Positions 24,080 through 32,085 of a stretch of DNA of 46,177 nucleotides are shown here, piece after piece (position 1 is the stretch's first letter; each line of letters starts with the position of its first letter). This DNA is from Lachnospiraceae bacterium (GTDB taxonomy: Bacteria > Bacillota > Clostridia > Lachnospirales > Lachnospiraceae). Under the pieces are notes generated by a model. It searched no databases. It was not told the DNA's origin and saw nothing but the letters and a program-made list of their open reading frames with translations. Location of the stretch: contig JAILPS010000022.1 in assembly GCA_024699325.1 (NCBI GenBank), positions 1 through 46,177 on the forward strand. Reading direction: 5' to 3'. A program made the position numbers and the translations under genes.

Positions 24080-24117
24080 ATATTGCGCATTCAGGAATAA
24101 AGCTGAATGCGCAATAT
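24080..24117 (+). terminator. Perfect hairpin between the secreted-protein and lipoprotein genes (attenuator-like)
   Basis: The 15-bp stem ATATTGCGCATTCAG/CTGAATGCGCAATAT with loop GAATAAAG starts 12 bp after the stop at 24067. The following TATTT is a short T tract. It may act as a partial terminator or protect the 3' end of the first message, giving much more of the first protein than of the transporter. Confidence 0.65.
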
Positions 24118-24144
24118 TATTTAGAGAGAAGAAAAGTGAAGATT

Positions 24145-25056
24145 ATGATAAAGCGAAACTGTATAATTCTGTGTGTAGTGGGGATTATGTTTTTAATAAC
24201 TGGATGTGCTATGCGTTATAATCAAAATAGTGAAAGCAGCTTTATTGGAGTGTACAGAAATGTTGCGAGATTAGTATGTGATGATGGCTGGGTTTATACT
24301 TTTGTGTATGAACATTATAAAGATCCACATAAAGATGATGGAACTCTTATAAAATATCAGTTTAATGGTATCAACATTAGATATGCATATATTGGTGGTT
24401 ACGAAGAAAGCATAGAGATACAAGATAATAATGGAAACTTAGAAACTAGAAGATACGCGCCTGGTATTGCAATATGGGGTATGAAGGAAAGCGAAAAAAG
24501 GGACAGTGATGTGATTAATGAATTATTAAGAACAGCTACAAACGAAACCTTACTAAATATCACAGAAGATGACTTAGAATTATCAAGTATTGAAGAGACA
24601 GTATTTATAAAGCTAATGAAAGAAGCGCTTACAGGGGAACCACAAAAAGAGGGCGAATTAAAATCATATTGGAATAAACCTCAATATGCTATGTTACAGG
24701 AGCCAATATGGAAAGATGGATATTCATTTCAGGTAGCTTTTTTAAATGAGACTGGATGTGTGGATGAAGTTTTTATAGATGTCTTATATAAAGTAGGTGA
24801 AGGGAAAATGGATTATACTCAGTTATCAGACTTAGTTGATCAGAACATAGCCACTGAAGAACAAAAAAAACTTTATTCAGAGTTACTCAAAATTGGAGAA
24901 ACAATAAAAAAAAGAGATGTGTTTGTAATTGAAGAAGAGGATTTTAAGAGCACAACTATAGGAATAGTTGATATGGATAGACTATATGTTTTTTTGAAAG
25001 ATATTCATACTAACAATTACTTAAAGTATATGGTTCAAGGTGTTTATATAGATTAA
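24145..25056 (+). CDS. Lipoprotein of unknown function (AgrA-linked operon)
   Basis: The product, 303 aa from ATG 24145, has a lipoprotein signal MIKRNCIILCVVGIMF with lipobox ITGC (Cys21). A GTG at 24136, 9 bp upstream and in frame, is an alternative start with AGAGAGAAG before it; the choice is uncertain. The mature domain is mixed alpha/beta with many acidic and aromatic residues, and no catalytic motif is visible. In operons with MacB-type ABC transporters, lipoproteins can serve as immunity or ligand-capture subunits; for this gene that is inference. AT-rich codon use (AAA, GAA, AAT, TTA) contrasts with the AAG/GAG habit of the housekeeping genes, suggesting acquisition or low expression. 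Confidence 0.75.
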   Translation: MIKRNCIILCVVGIMFLITGCAMRYNQNSESSFIGVYRNVARLVCDDGWVYTFVYEHYKDPHKDDGTLIKYQFNGINIRYAYIGGYEESIEIQDNNGNLETRRYAPGIAIWGMKESEKRDSDVINELLRTATNETLLNITEDDLELSSIEETVFIKLMKEALTGEPQKEGELKSYWNKPQYAMLQEPIWKDGYSFQVAFLNETGCVDEVFIDVLYKVGEGKMDYTQLSDLVDQNIATEEQKKLYSELLKIGETIKKRDVFVIEEEDFKSTTIGIVDMDRLYVFLKDIHTNNYLKYMVQGVYID

Positions 25057-25078
25057 AAACAACCGCTCGGAGGATATC

Positions 25079-26950
25079 GTGTTAACGCTAAAACATATTA
25101 CTAAGATTTATGGCAATATGACTCTGTTTGAAGATGTCAATCTAGATTTTGAGGATAGTGGGCTGTATCTGGTGCTTGGGGAGAGCGGTTGCGGAAAAAC
25201 GACTCTTCTAAACATTATATATGACATAGTGGGGGAGAGTGCAGAATATATAACACAAACGCCTGTTTTTGTTGACTATCTGACTGTGAGGGAGAACCTG
25301 TCCCTGATATCGGATGATTATGAGATGTGGCTTGAGAGATTTGGTGTTGAAGCGACTCTTGATAAACTTCCATCACAGCTGTCGGGCGGAGAAAGGCAGC
25401 GGGTTGCGGTTCTCAGAGCGCTTATGAGAAGGAAAAGAATACTGCTGCTTGACGAGCCAACTTCTGCCCTTGATAAGAATAATAAAAAGAAGGTTTTTGA
25501 ACTACTTAGGGAGCTGGCAGCAGATGCGCTTATAATATGTGCCACTCACGACAGAGATGCTATAGAGTATGCGGATTGCATAGTTAATTTGGTTAGAGTA
25601 GAAAAGTGCACCGTTGTTGACACTCAGTTGATAAACCGTGTTGGAAAATCACAGGGCGGTGATTGGCAGACTACGCCCGGTCCTGATAGTAAAACAAAAA
25701 AAATACGATGCTTGAAATATTTAAAAAAATGGTTTTCCACAGGTGTTCACAGGCAGAAACAGAAGAGAATGTTTTGCTTTTTTATAATTTTGACTTTTCT
25801 GCTTTTGTTTGCCTCAGATACTTATGAGCACCACAGCGCCAATGTGGCGGAGTACCTTTACGGAATAAATATAGTCACCCTGATAACAACAGATATTGAT
25901 TTGGAGGGATTAGAGCAACTGTCAGCCGCGGGAATTGAAGATGCTTATGTAAAAAATATTTCAATGTCATATATGGGAAGCTGGCCCATTCCACAGCCTG
26001 AGCTTATAGATGGCATATATTCGGTTGACCCTATGGAGAACGTGGATACTCCAGTGACACTTACATTTGACAAAAAATATTGTCATATATCTGACAACGT
26101 GGAATACGGCAGCTATTTTACAGAGGCCAATCAGGTCATGCTCACAAAGGAGATGGCTGACAGGTTGTCAGTTGGCAACCCTGGCGCCCTTGTTGGAACA
26201 ACCATGGAGGTTGATTTTTATAATATGGGCGTGGTGGATATGGAGATAGTGGGGATTTTTGGCAGTTTTGACAGAGGAGACCGTGTGTGGCTTAATCAAA
26301 TCACCTCGGATGTGATGTTTGAGAAAATGTTTTTTATCAATGACAGATTTACTTCTGAGCTGGAGAAAAACTCTGCTTATTATTCTTTAAGTGGCACGAG
26401 GATGTATTATTTGTATTTTGATCATTACGTGGACGCAGTTAGATTTTGTGAGAAATATGGTAATGGTTTGGAGGGTAAACAGCAATACAGATATTTAAAA
26501 CCTAACTATATTGCATCACAGTATTATAGCGCTGTCAGTATTGTTCTTCTGCCTATGGCGGTTGTGTTGCTTATTCTGTCTGTTATGTTCTACGCCCAGA
26601 TGCAGAGAATGGAATACATATATGGACATGGTTTTTTGACGGCATTTGAATACCTGGGATTTGACAGAAAATGGCTGATGAGGCAGTTTCGGCTGGCGAA
26701 TTTGCTACAAATGATAAAAAATATGTTTGTGGGCATATCGGTAGCGTGTTTGTTGTCTGCTGGTTTTAATTTTTTAAACAGTATATTTAGATTTACGTGG
26801 CTCCTGGTGTTTAGTTATAATGTGGCACTGTTTGGGGGGCTTGTTTTGCTGTACATGTTTATAACATGGGCAATAAGCTGCATTGTATACAGAAAATTGA
26901 TGATTGTTTCCTGGTACGAGGATCAGTTGCGCGATAGAGACTTGATGTAG
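25079..26950 (+). CDS. MacB-like ABC transporter, fused ATPase and permease (first subunit)
   Basis: The 623-aa protein starts at a GTG (25079) behind CGGAGGATATC. Residues 1-180 are an ABC ATPase: Walker A GESGCGKT (35-42), Q-loop Gln60, signature LSGGE (101-105), Walker B ILLLDE (121-126), switch His157. After a linker come TM1 (about 231-247), an extracytoplasmic domain (about 250-480), then three or more helices near the C-terminus. TM1, large outer domain, then a helix bundle is the layout of mechanotransmission MacB/BceB-type exporters. All catalytic motifs look intact. It probably forms a heterodimer with the next gene product, which starts 8 bp downstream. Confidence 0.87.
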   Translation: MLTLKHITKIYGNMTLFEDVNLDFEDSGLYLVLGESGCGKTTLLNIIYDIVGESAEYITQTPVFVDYLTVRENLSLISDDYEMWLERFGVEATLDKLPSQLSGGERQRVAVLRALMRRKRILLLDEPTSALDKNNKKKVFELLRELAADALIICATHDRDAIEYADCIVNLVRVEKCTVVDTQLINRVGKSQGGDWQTTPGPDSKTKKIRCLKYLKKWFSTGVHRQKQKRMFCFFIILTFLLLFASDTYEHHSANVAEYLYGINIVTLITTDIDLEGLEQLSAAGIEDAYVKNISMSYMGSWPIPQPELIDGIYSVDPMENVDTPVTLTFDKKYCHISDNVEYGSYFTEANQVMLTKEMADRLSVGNPGALVGTTMEVDFYNMGVVDMEIVGIFGSFDRGDRVWLNQITSDVMFEKMFFINDRFTSELEKNSAYYSLSGTRMYYLYFDHYVDAVRFCEKYGNGLEGKQQYRYLKPNYIASQYYSAVSIVLLPMAVVLLILSVMFYAQMQRMEYIYGHGFLTAFEYLGFDRKWLMRQFRLANLLQMIKNMFVGISVACLLSAGFNFLNSIFRFTWLLVFSYNVALFGGLVLLYMFITWAISCIVYRKLMIVSWYEDQLRDRDLM

Positions 26951-26958
26951 GAGAAGGT

Positions 26959-28761
26959 ATGAATATTGTTTTATCAAATGTGAAAAAGTCGTATGGAGAA
27001 AGAGATGTCCTAAAAGGTGTCGACTATACATTTTCAGGTGGAAAAATATATGTTATCAAGGGAGTATCAGGGTGTGGCAAAACGACGCTATTAAATATTA
27101 TAGGAGGTATTGAAAAAGACTATGAAGGCATAATCTCAGTATCTCAGGAGAAATGCAGGGTCGGATATATATTTCAACAAAGTCTTTTGCTTTCTAAAAT
27201 GACGGTTATGGAGAATTTAAAGCTGATAACAGATGATGAGGAGTGTATTCGAAGGTTAAGCATCAGATGTGGTATAGAGACGATGTTGGACAAATATCCA
27301 GAGCAGCTGTCAGGCGGAGAACGCCAGAGAATAGCTGTTGAAAGAGCTTTAATAAATAATCCGGAGATACTGCTATGCGATGAACCAACAGCATCGTTAA
27401 ATATGCAGGCTGAAAAACAGATAGCTTCTATGATTGCAGACTGCAGAAAACATAATCGTGTGATTATTATTGCAACACATTCTGACAGTTTTGACAGTTA
27501 TGCAGATGTGATAGTAAACCTTGAGTATGGAAGCATAGCTGAAGAAATCTGTATTGGTGGCGCTGGACATGAAGTGTTATGGGATGATGTGGATGCCGTA
27601 TCAGGAGCACATTCTGTTTCCACAAAAAAGGCGGCAAGAATGGCGTTTAAACGCCATAAGGATCGATACAGCATATCAGCACTTTTTCCTCTGACGGTTA
27701 TGTTTCTGGTTGTATATTTGGTGTCCACAGTACACCGAAATGTTTATAGTGAGTATATCAGATTCTACAGTGAGGGACGTCCTACGGATATACTGTGTTT
27801 GAGTGCTGACATAGAAATAGACAGTGATTTAGAGAGCCGGATGACGATATACGATAATCTGCAGGCTGTAGAGGATGGCGTATACGCGCTGTATCTTATG
27901 TCAGATAAGGCCAGCATCTTGGCTAGAGATGACAATATAATGATGGGAGTATTCCCGCGCGGCAATAATGAAATACTCATCAATTCGCCGGCATGTGAGC
28001 ATTATTTCCCTGGGGAAAAATATGAAAACTGTCTTGGAAGAAGCGTGGAATATGCGGGAAGGGAATTTGTTATATCCGGAATCGTCAAAGATGCAGACAG
28101 GGGTGGAGGATATCTGAACACAGATAATTATTACTATTCTGCTTACAGAGCGTTTGCGGATGAGGGTGAACTTAAGGCAATATTTGTTCCGTACGACAGC
28201 CTAAGCGAATTTGCACAGGTGCTTGAGGAGACTATCAAATATACCTTCAGAATTATGGCAGAGTACCCCGAACTGCTACAAAACAGTGATGTGATTAACA
28301 AACTTCAAAGAATTAATCATGGTCTGGAGATTAATGATATCATGGCAGATGCCAGAGATGCGCAGAGCATGGCAACTACAATAGTTGCAATTTTTACAGT
28401 TATAATGGTTGCAACAATGATGGTTGGATGTATATACATGGCAATGCTTATAAGCGGAGAAATGTATTATAGAAGACGTGAGATTGGATATCTGCAGATA
28501 TTTGGAGTGGACAGGATGGGCGTTAAAAAGCTTATAAAAACAGAATACAGCATGAAAACTGTCGGGGCAGTGCTCCTGGCGGTCATGCTGTATTTAGTGA
28601 TAATATTAGGTTATTTGCTGATCAACGGCGTACTTGTTTTTGGAAATATGCTGTATATGACCAGCGTATCCATCCTGCTGGCGGCAATATATTCCGTAAC
28701 GCTAAACATTTCAATGGGGAAGTATCTTAAAACTGATATATCAACCCTGATAAGCCCCTAG
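26959..28761 (+). CDS. MacB-like ABC transporter, fused ATPase and permease (second subunit)
   Basis: The 600-aa protein has an N-terminal ATPase with Walker A GVSGCGKT (35-42), Q-loop Gln73, signature LSGGE (117-121), Walker B ILLCDE (137-142) and His174. A first membrane helix lies near 237-257, then an outer domain, then a C-terminal bundle of helices (from about residue 470: TTIVAIFTVIMVATMM and others). It has the same architecture as the preceding protein but differs in sequence, so the two probably make a heterodimer. Substrates of such pairs include bacteriocins, peptides and lipoproteins; none is shown here. AGGAGAAGG precedes the ATG. Its stop lies one base from the stop of the convergent DUF1292 gene. 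Confidence 0.87.
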   Translation: MNIVLSNVKKSYGERDVLKGVDYTFSGGKIYVIKGVSGCGKTTLLNIIGGIEKDYEGIISVSQEKCRVGYIFQQSLLLSKMTVMENLKLITDDEECIRRLSIRCGIETMLDKYPEQLSGGERQRIAVERALINNPEILLCDEPTASLNMQAEKQIASMIADCRKHNRVIIIATHSDSFDSYADVIVNLEYGSIAEEICIGGAGHEVLWDDVDAVSGAHSVSTKKAARMAFKRHKDRYSISALFPLTVMFLVVYLVSTVHRNVYSEYIRFYSEGRPTDILCLSADIEIDSDLESRMTIYDNLQAVEDGVYALYLMSDKASILARDDNIMMGVFPRGNNEILINSPACEHYFPGEKYENCLGRSVEYAGREFVISGIVKDADRGGGYLNTDNYYYSAYRAFADEGELKAIFVPYDSLSEFAQVLEETIKYTFRIMAEYPELLQNSDVINKLQRINHGLEINDIMADARDAQSMATTIVAIFTVIMVATMMVGCIYMAMLISGEMYYRRREIGYLQIFGVDRMGVKKLIKTEYSMKTVGAVLLAVMLYLVIILGYLLINGVLVFGNMLYMTSVSILLAAIYSVTLNISMGKYLKTDISTLISP

Positions 28762-28762
28762 C

Positions 28763-29077
28763 TTACTCCTCGTCTTCCTCGGCGTCGACTAATTCGTCGT
28801 ACTCCTGCTCATCGAGCCACTCGTCAAATGCGTCAGCGACCTTCTCATATTCGTCGTCGCTGGCGATGTTGTCGAGCCCCGGCTCACCTGCCTCGTTCTC
28901 TGTGTAGCGGTAGAGGAAGACCTCGTCGGAATCCTCTGCTACAGGGAGAAGGGCGATGTAATCCTGACCTTCAACCTCGAAAATCGTAAGGATGGCGCAC
29001 TCAACCTCGCTGCCATCATCCATGTAGACCGTGACTGTCATGTCCGGCTCTTCAACCTCTTCAAACTGCTTGCCCAT
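28763..29077 (-). CDS. DUF1292 family protein
   Basis: This 104-aa acidic protein matches DUF1292 (YrzB-type) small proteins of Firmicutes: MTVTVYMDDGSEVECAILTIF, DYIALLPV and EVFLYRYTE strands, followed by an acidic tail (DEWLDEQEYDELVDAEEDEE). The function of the family is unknown. The gene is on the minus strand, 9 bp after ychF and in the same transcript. It is convergent with the ABC gene with one base between stops, so there is no room for a terminator between the genes. Confidence 0.85.
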   Translation of the reverse strand: MGKQFEEVEEPDMTVTVYMDDGSEVECAILTIFEVEGQDYIALLPVAEDSDEVFLYRYTENEAGEPGLDNIASDDEYEKVADAFDEWLDEQEYDELVDAEEDEE

Positions 29078-29086
29078 ATTTGCTCC

Positions 29087-30184
29087 TTATACGTTAAATC
29101 TGAACAGAACCACGTCGCCGTCCTGCATCACGTAGTCCTTACCCTCAACTCTTACAAGACCCTTCTCCTTAGCAACTGTGTAGCTTGCGCAGTCGAGAAG
29201 ATCCTGATAGTTGACAACCTCTGCCTTGATGAAACCGCGCTCAAAATCTGAGTGGATTTTGCCTGCGGCCTGTGGTGCCTTCGTGCCCTTCTTGATGGTC
29301 CATGCCCTGGTCTCTGTCTCGCCTGCCGTCAGATAGCTCACCAGACCTAAGAGGTCGTAGCTGGCTGCGATGAGCTTATCAAGGCCTGATTCTGTGAGGC
29401 CGAGAGCCTCAAGATATTCCTTCTTCTCATCATCGTCAAGCTCTGCAATCTCAGCCTCAATCTGGGCGCTGATTACGAATACCTGGCTTCCATCTTCCTT
29501 AGCATATTCCCTGACTTTAGAAACCATCTCGTTGGATGCGCCGTCATCTGCGAGATCATCCTCGCTTACGTTGGCTGCGAAAATCACGGGCTTGCCTGTG
29601 AGCATGTTGAGCTCTGCGTACAGAGCTGCCTCATCGTCATCCTCAGGCTCTAGGGATTTGGCACATTTGCCTGCCTCCAAATGCTCCTTGAGCTTCTTAA
29701 GTGATGCATACTCCTTGCCTGCGGCCTTATCCATCTGGGCAACTCTCTGAACCTTGCTCATTCTTCTCTCGAGAACCTCGATGTCTGAGAAGATAAGCTC
29801 GAGAGTGATGGTCTCGATATCTCTGATAGGATCAACGCTTCCGTCTACGTGGATTACGTTGGGATCCTCGAAACATCTGACAACGTGAACGATAGCGTCC
29901 ACCTCGCGGATGTTTGCGAGGAACTGGTTGCCTAAGCCCTCACCCTTGCTGGCGCCCTTCACGAGGCCTGCGATGTCCACAAACTCGATCACTGCTGGAG
30001 TGATTTTGCGGGAGTTGTAGAGGGCTGCGAGCTTATCAAGGCGCGCATCAGGCACGGCTACGATGCCCACGTTTGGGTCGATTGTACAGAATGGATAGTT
30101 AGCTGACTCGGCGCCAGCCTTCGTAAGTGAATTAAACAGGGTACTTTTGCCGACATTGGGCAGACCCACTATTCCAAGCTTCAT
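29087..30184 (-). CDS. ychF: Obg-like ATPase / redox-regulated ATPase YchF
   Basis: This 365-aa protein is the ribosome-associated P-loop NTPase YchF. It has the P-loop GLPNVGKST near the N-terminus, the [11 protein letters not shown] switch I region, [17 protein letters not shown], a changed G4 motif (NVSE rather than NKxD, as in this ATP-preferring family), and a C-terminal TGS domain ([22 protein letters not shown]... to the end). Length is normal. AGGAGG lies 12 nt before the ATG on the minus strand. A promoter is visible at 30343-30371. YchF homologues bind 70S ribosomes and influence stress responses; its role here is inferred from the family. Confidence 0.95.
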   Translation of the reverse strand: MKLGIVGLPNVGKSTLFNSLTKAGAESANYPFCTIDPNVGIVAVPDARLDKLAALYNSRKITPAVIEFVDIAGLVKGASKGEGLGNQFLANIREVDAIVHVVRCFEDPNVIHVDGSVDPIRDIETITLELIFSDIEVLERRMSKVQRVAQMDKAAGKEYASLKKLKEHLEAGKCAKSLEPEDDDEAALYAELNMLTGKPVIFAANVSEDDLADDGASNEMVSKVREYAKEDGSQVFVISAQIEAEIAELDDDEKKEYLEALGLTESGLDKLIAASYDLLGLVSYLTAGETETRAWTIKKGTKAPQAAGKIHSDFERGFIKAEVVNYQDLLDCASYTVAKEKGLVRVEGKDYVMQDGDVVLFRFNV

Positions 30185-30342
30185 TTATTTTCATAACCTC
30201 CTAAAAAGCCTTATTTTACAAGGGTTTTCAGCACCCCCTGTTTTCTTAGGTGTTACATTTTCGGATGTAAAACCTCTTATATCTCAGCCGATCAACCGCA
30301 ATTTTCAGCGTTCTGAGCGGTATACTACACCTAAACCGAAAT

Positions 30343-30371
30343 ATTTTACTACAAAAAGTCAAGAAAATCAA
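30343..30371 (-). promoter_or_regulatory. Promoter of ychF-DUF1292
   Basis: On the minus strand TTGATT (30366-30371) and TAAAAT (30343-30348) are 17 bp apart, about 160 bp before the ychF start. The remaining 5' leader holds no other obvious element. The 432-bp gap 30185-30616 otherwise holds only the divergent control region of the AAA+ ATPase gene. Confidence 0.6.
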
Positions 30372-30474
30372 TCCACTTTGACACAAAATTTACGGATAAC
30401 ATCATTTAGGTTTTTATCCCTAATCTTGTAACATCATACCAAAAACGCAACCGGAAAACAGCAGGCGTTCTTAC

Positions 30475-30505
30475 TTGACACTTGTTTTTTTCGCTTCCAT
30501 ATAGT
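30475..30505 (+). promoter_or_regulatory. Promoter of the AAA+/DUF4143 ATPase gene
   Basis: TTGACA (30475-30480) is perfect; the best -10 box is TATAGT (30500-30505) after a long 19-bp spacer. Confidence 0.5.
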
Positions 30506-30522
30506 ATGTTTATTATAAACAT
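30506..30522. promoter_or_regulatory. 17-bp perfect palindrome directly after the -10 box (operator-like)
   Basis: ATGTTTAT-T-ATAAACAT is a perfect inverted repeat with a one-base centre. It sits where transcription should start, so a bound repressor would block the promoter. Confidence 0.55.
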
Positions 30523-30608
30523 GCGCATAATGGAATTTAGAGCATATTACAAAACTGCGCATTTAGGAATTTTTGTGTGAGCTAAAACATGCGTATTATA
30601 GAAATGAG
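30517..30608 (+). repeat. Three imperfect tandem copies of a ~24-bp element in the ATPase leader
   Basis: Copies begin at 30517 (AAACATGCGCATAATGG...), 30552 (AAACTGCGCATTTAGG...) and 30585 (AAACATGCGTATTATAG...). They share AAAC(A)TGCG-AT and a following GAATTT/GAAAT, with 33-35 bp periods. The last copy runs up to the ribosome site of the ATPase gene. Confidence 0.55.
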
Positions 30609-30616
30609 GTGTTATC

Positions 30617-31975
30617 ATGATACTGAAACGCAAAATGTACGACAAACTGCTGACCCTAAAAAACGAGCTGAACGGCAAGAAAGCATTTTTGATCGAGGGA
30701 GCAAGGCGTATCGGTAAGTCAACGATATGCGAAGAATTTGGTAAGAATGAATACAAAAGCTATATCCTCATAGACTTCGCCAAGTGTCCCGATGAAGTGA
30801 AGGACTATTTCGCCAGGCACATGAACAATCTTGATACGTTCTTCATGCTACTGTCCACCTACTACGGTGTGAAGCTGTATGAGCGTGAGTCGCTTATCAT
30901 CTTTGACGAGGTGCAGATGTATCCGAAAGCAAGGGAGTGCGTCAAGTACCTCGTTGCCGATGGCAGATACGACTATATCGAAACAGGCTCGCTCATTTCC
31001 ATCAAGGAGAACGTCAAGGATATTGTCATCCCCTCGGAGGAGCGTCACCTGAGTATGTATCCGCTGGATTTTGAGGAATTCTGTGATGCTTTGGGTGAGA
31101 AGCAGATATGTGGTTATATCCGCAAGTGCTTTGCCGATAGAGTTCCCCTTGAACAGGAGCTTCACTACAAGGCGATGCTCCTGTTCAAGCAGTATATGCT
31201 TGTAGGCGGTATGCCGCAGAGTGTTACAGCTTTTCTTGAAAGCAGGAAGGACTTCGACAAAGCTGATATCGAAAAGCGTGATATTCTTGCTCTCTACCGC
31301 AGTGACATCATGAAGATAGACAGCAAGTACAGGGGCAAAGTCCTTACCATATTCGATCAGATACCCGGTCTGCTCTCTCAGCGTGAAAAACGTGTCGTTT
31401 TCAATGATATTTCAGCAGGGAGTAAGGCAGAACAGTATGAGGAAACGTTCTTCTGGCTGTCGGACTCGATGATCTCCAACGAATGTTTCCTATGCAATGA
31501 CCCGAATGTCGGGCTTTCAATCAACGAGAACAGAGCGTATGTAAAGTGCTATCTCGGCGATACCGGACTGCTCGTAAGCCATGCCTTTGACGAGAATGAA
31601 CTGCTCGAAGATGAGGTCTATAAGCAGATACTCGGTGATAAGCTGAACATGAACGAGGGAATGCTCTATGAAAACGCTATCGCTCAGATGCTGACAGCAA
31701 ACGGTCACAAGTTGTATTTCTATACGCAGTACAACGTTGATAAGCACCGCAACGATATTGAAATAGACTTCCTGATCTCCAACAACAGCAAACTGAAATA
31801 CAAGATGTTCCCGATCGAAGTCAAGTCGGGGAAGAAGTATTCTATCGGGTCCCTCAAACGCTTCAAGGAGAAGTACAGGGCGAGGATCGGAGAGTGCTAT
31901 GTGATACACCCACGAAATCTCAGTTTCAAGGAGGACATTGTTTGCATACCGCCTTATATGACGATTTGTCTATAA
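30617..31975 (+). CDS. AAA+ ATPase with C-terminal DUF4143 nuclease-like domain
   Basis: The 452-aa product has an AAA_14-type ATPase at the N-terminus (P-loop FLIEGARRIGKST near residues 29-41, Walker B SLIIFDEVQ near 92-100). The C-terminal DUF4143 domain (from about residue 215) ends in the PD-(D/E)xK-like pattern NDIEIDFLISN...FPIEVKSGKKYS. Such proteins are widespread and often mobile; no cellular role is established. Arginine codons include many CGT and CGC, whereas neighbours use AGA and AGG almost only, which points to horizontal gain. The gene stands alone with its own promoter, palindrome and leader repeats. The ATG follows GAGGTG. Confidence 0.87.
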   Translation: MILKRKMYDKLLTLKNELNGKKAFLIEGARRIGKSTICEEFGKNEYKSYILIDFAKCPDEVKDYFARHMNNLDTFFMLLSTYYGVKLYERESLIIFDEVQMYPKARECVKYLVADGRYDYIETGSLISIKENVKDIVIPSEERHLSMYPLDFEEFCDALGEKQICGYIRKCFADRVPLEQELHYKAMLLFKQYMLVGGMPQSVTAFLESRKDFDKADIEKRDILALYRSDIMKIDSKYRGKVLTIFDQIPGLLSQREKRVVFNDISAGSKAEQYEETFFWLSDSMISNECFLCNDPNVGLSINENRAYVKCYLGDTGLLVSHAFDENELLEDEVYKQILGDKLNMNEGMLYENAIAQMLTANGHKLYFYTQYNVDKHRNDIEIDFLISNNSKLKYKMFPIEVKSGKKYSIGSLKRFKEKYRARIGECYVIHPRNLSFKEDIVCIPPYMTICL

Positions 31976-32046
31976 AAGGCACCGCCTGAGATAGTTGGCA
32001 TAAGCTGCCCATTGTTCTGCTCTTTCGTATTGCAATGACAAAAACA

Positions 32047-32070
32047 GGGAGCTCACATGTGTGAACTCCC
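32047..32070 (-). terminator. Terminator of the rubrerythrin-fusion gene (minus strand)
   Basis: Arms GGGAGTTCACA and TGTGAGCTCCC (minus strand, one mismatch) form an 11-bp stem followed by TGTTTTTG on that strand, 16 bp after the stop of the minus-strand gene. Confidence 0.75.
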
Positions 32071-32085
32071 CAAAATGGTTAAATA

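Noticed and set aside
30147-30431. Plus-strand frame of 94 codons between ychF and the ATPase gene
   Set aside because: It begins antisense inside ychF, has no ribosome site and runs through the ychF promoter; it has no protein-like composition.
30517-30608. The three repeats as a small CRISPR array
   Set aside because: The copies are imperfect, the intervening stretches are about 9-11 bp, and they end at a ribosome site; there are no cas genes.
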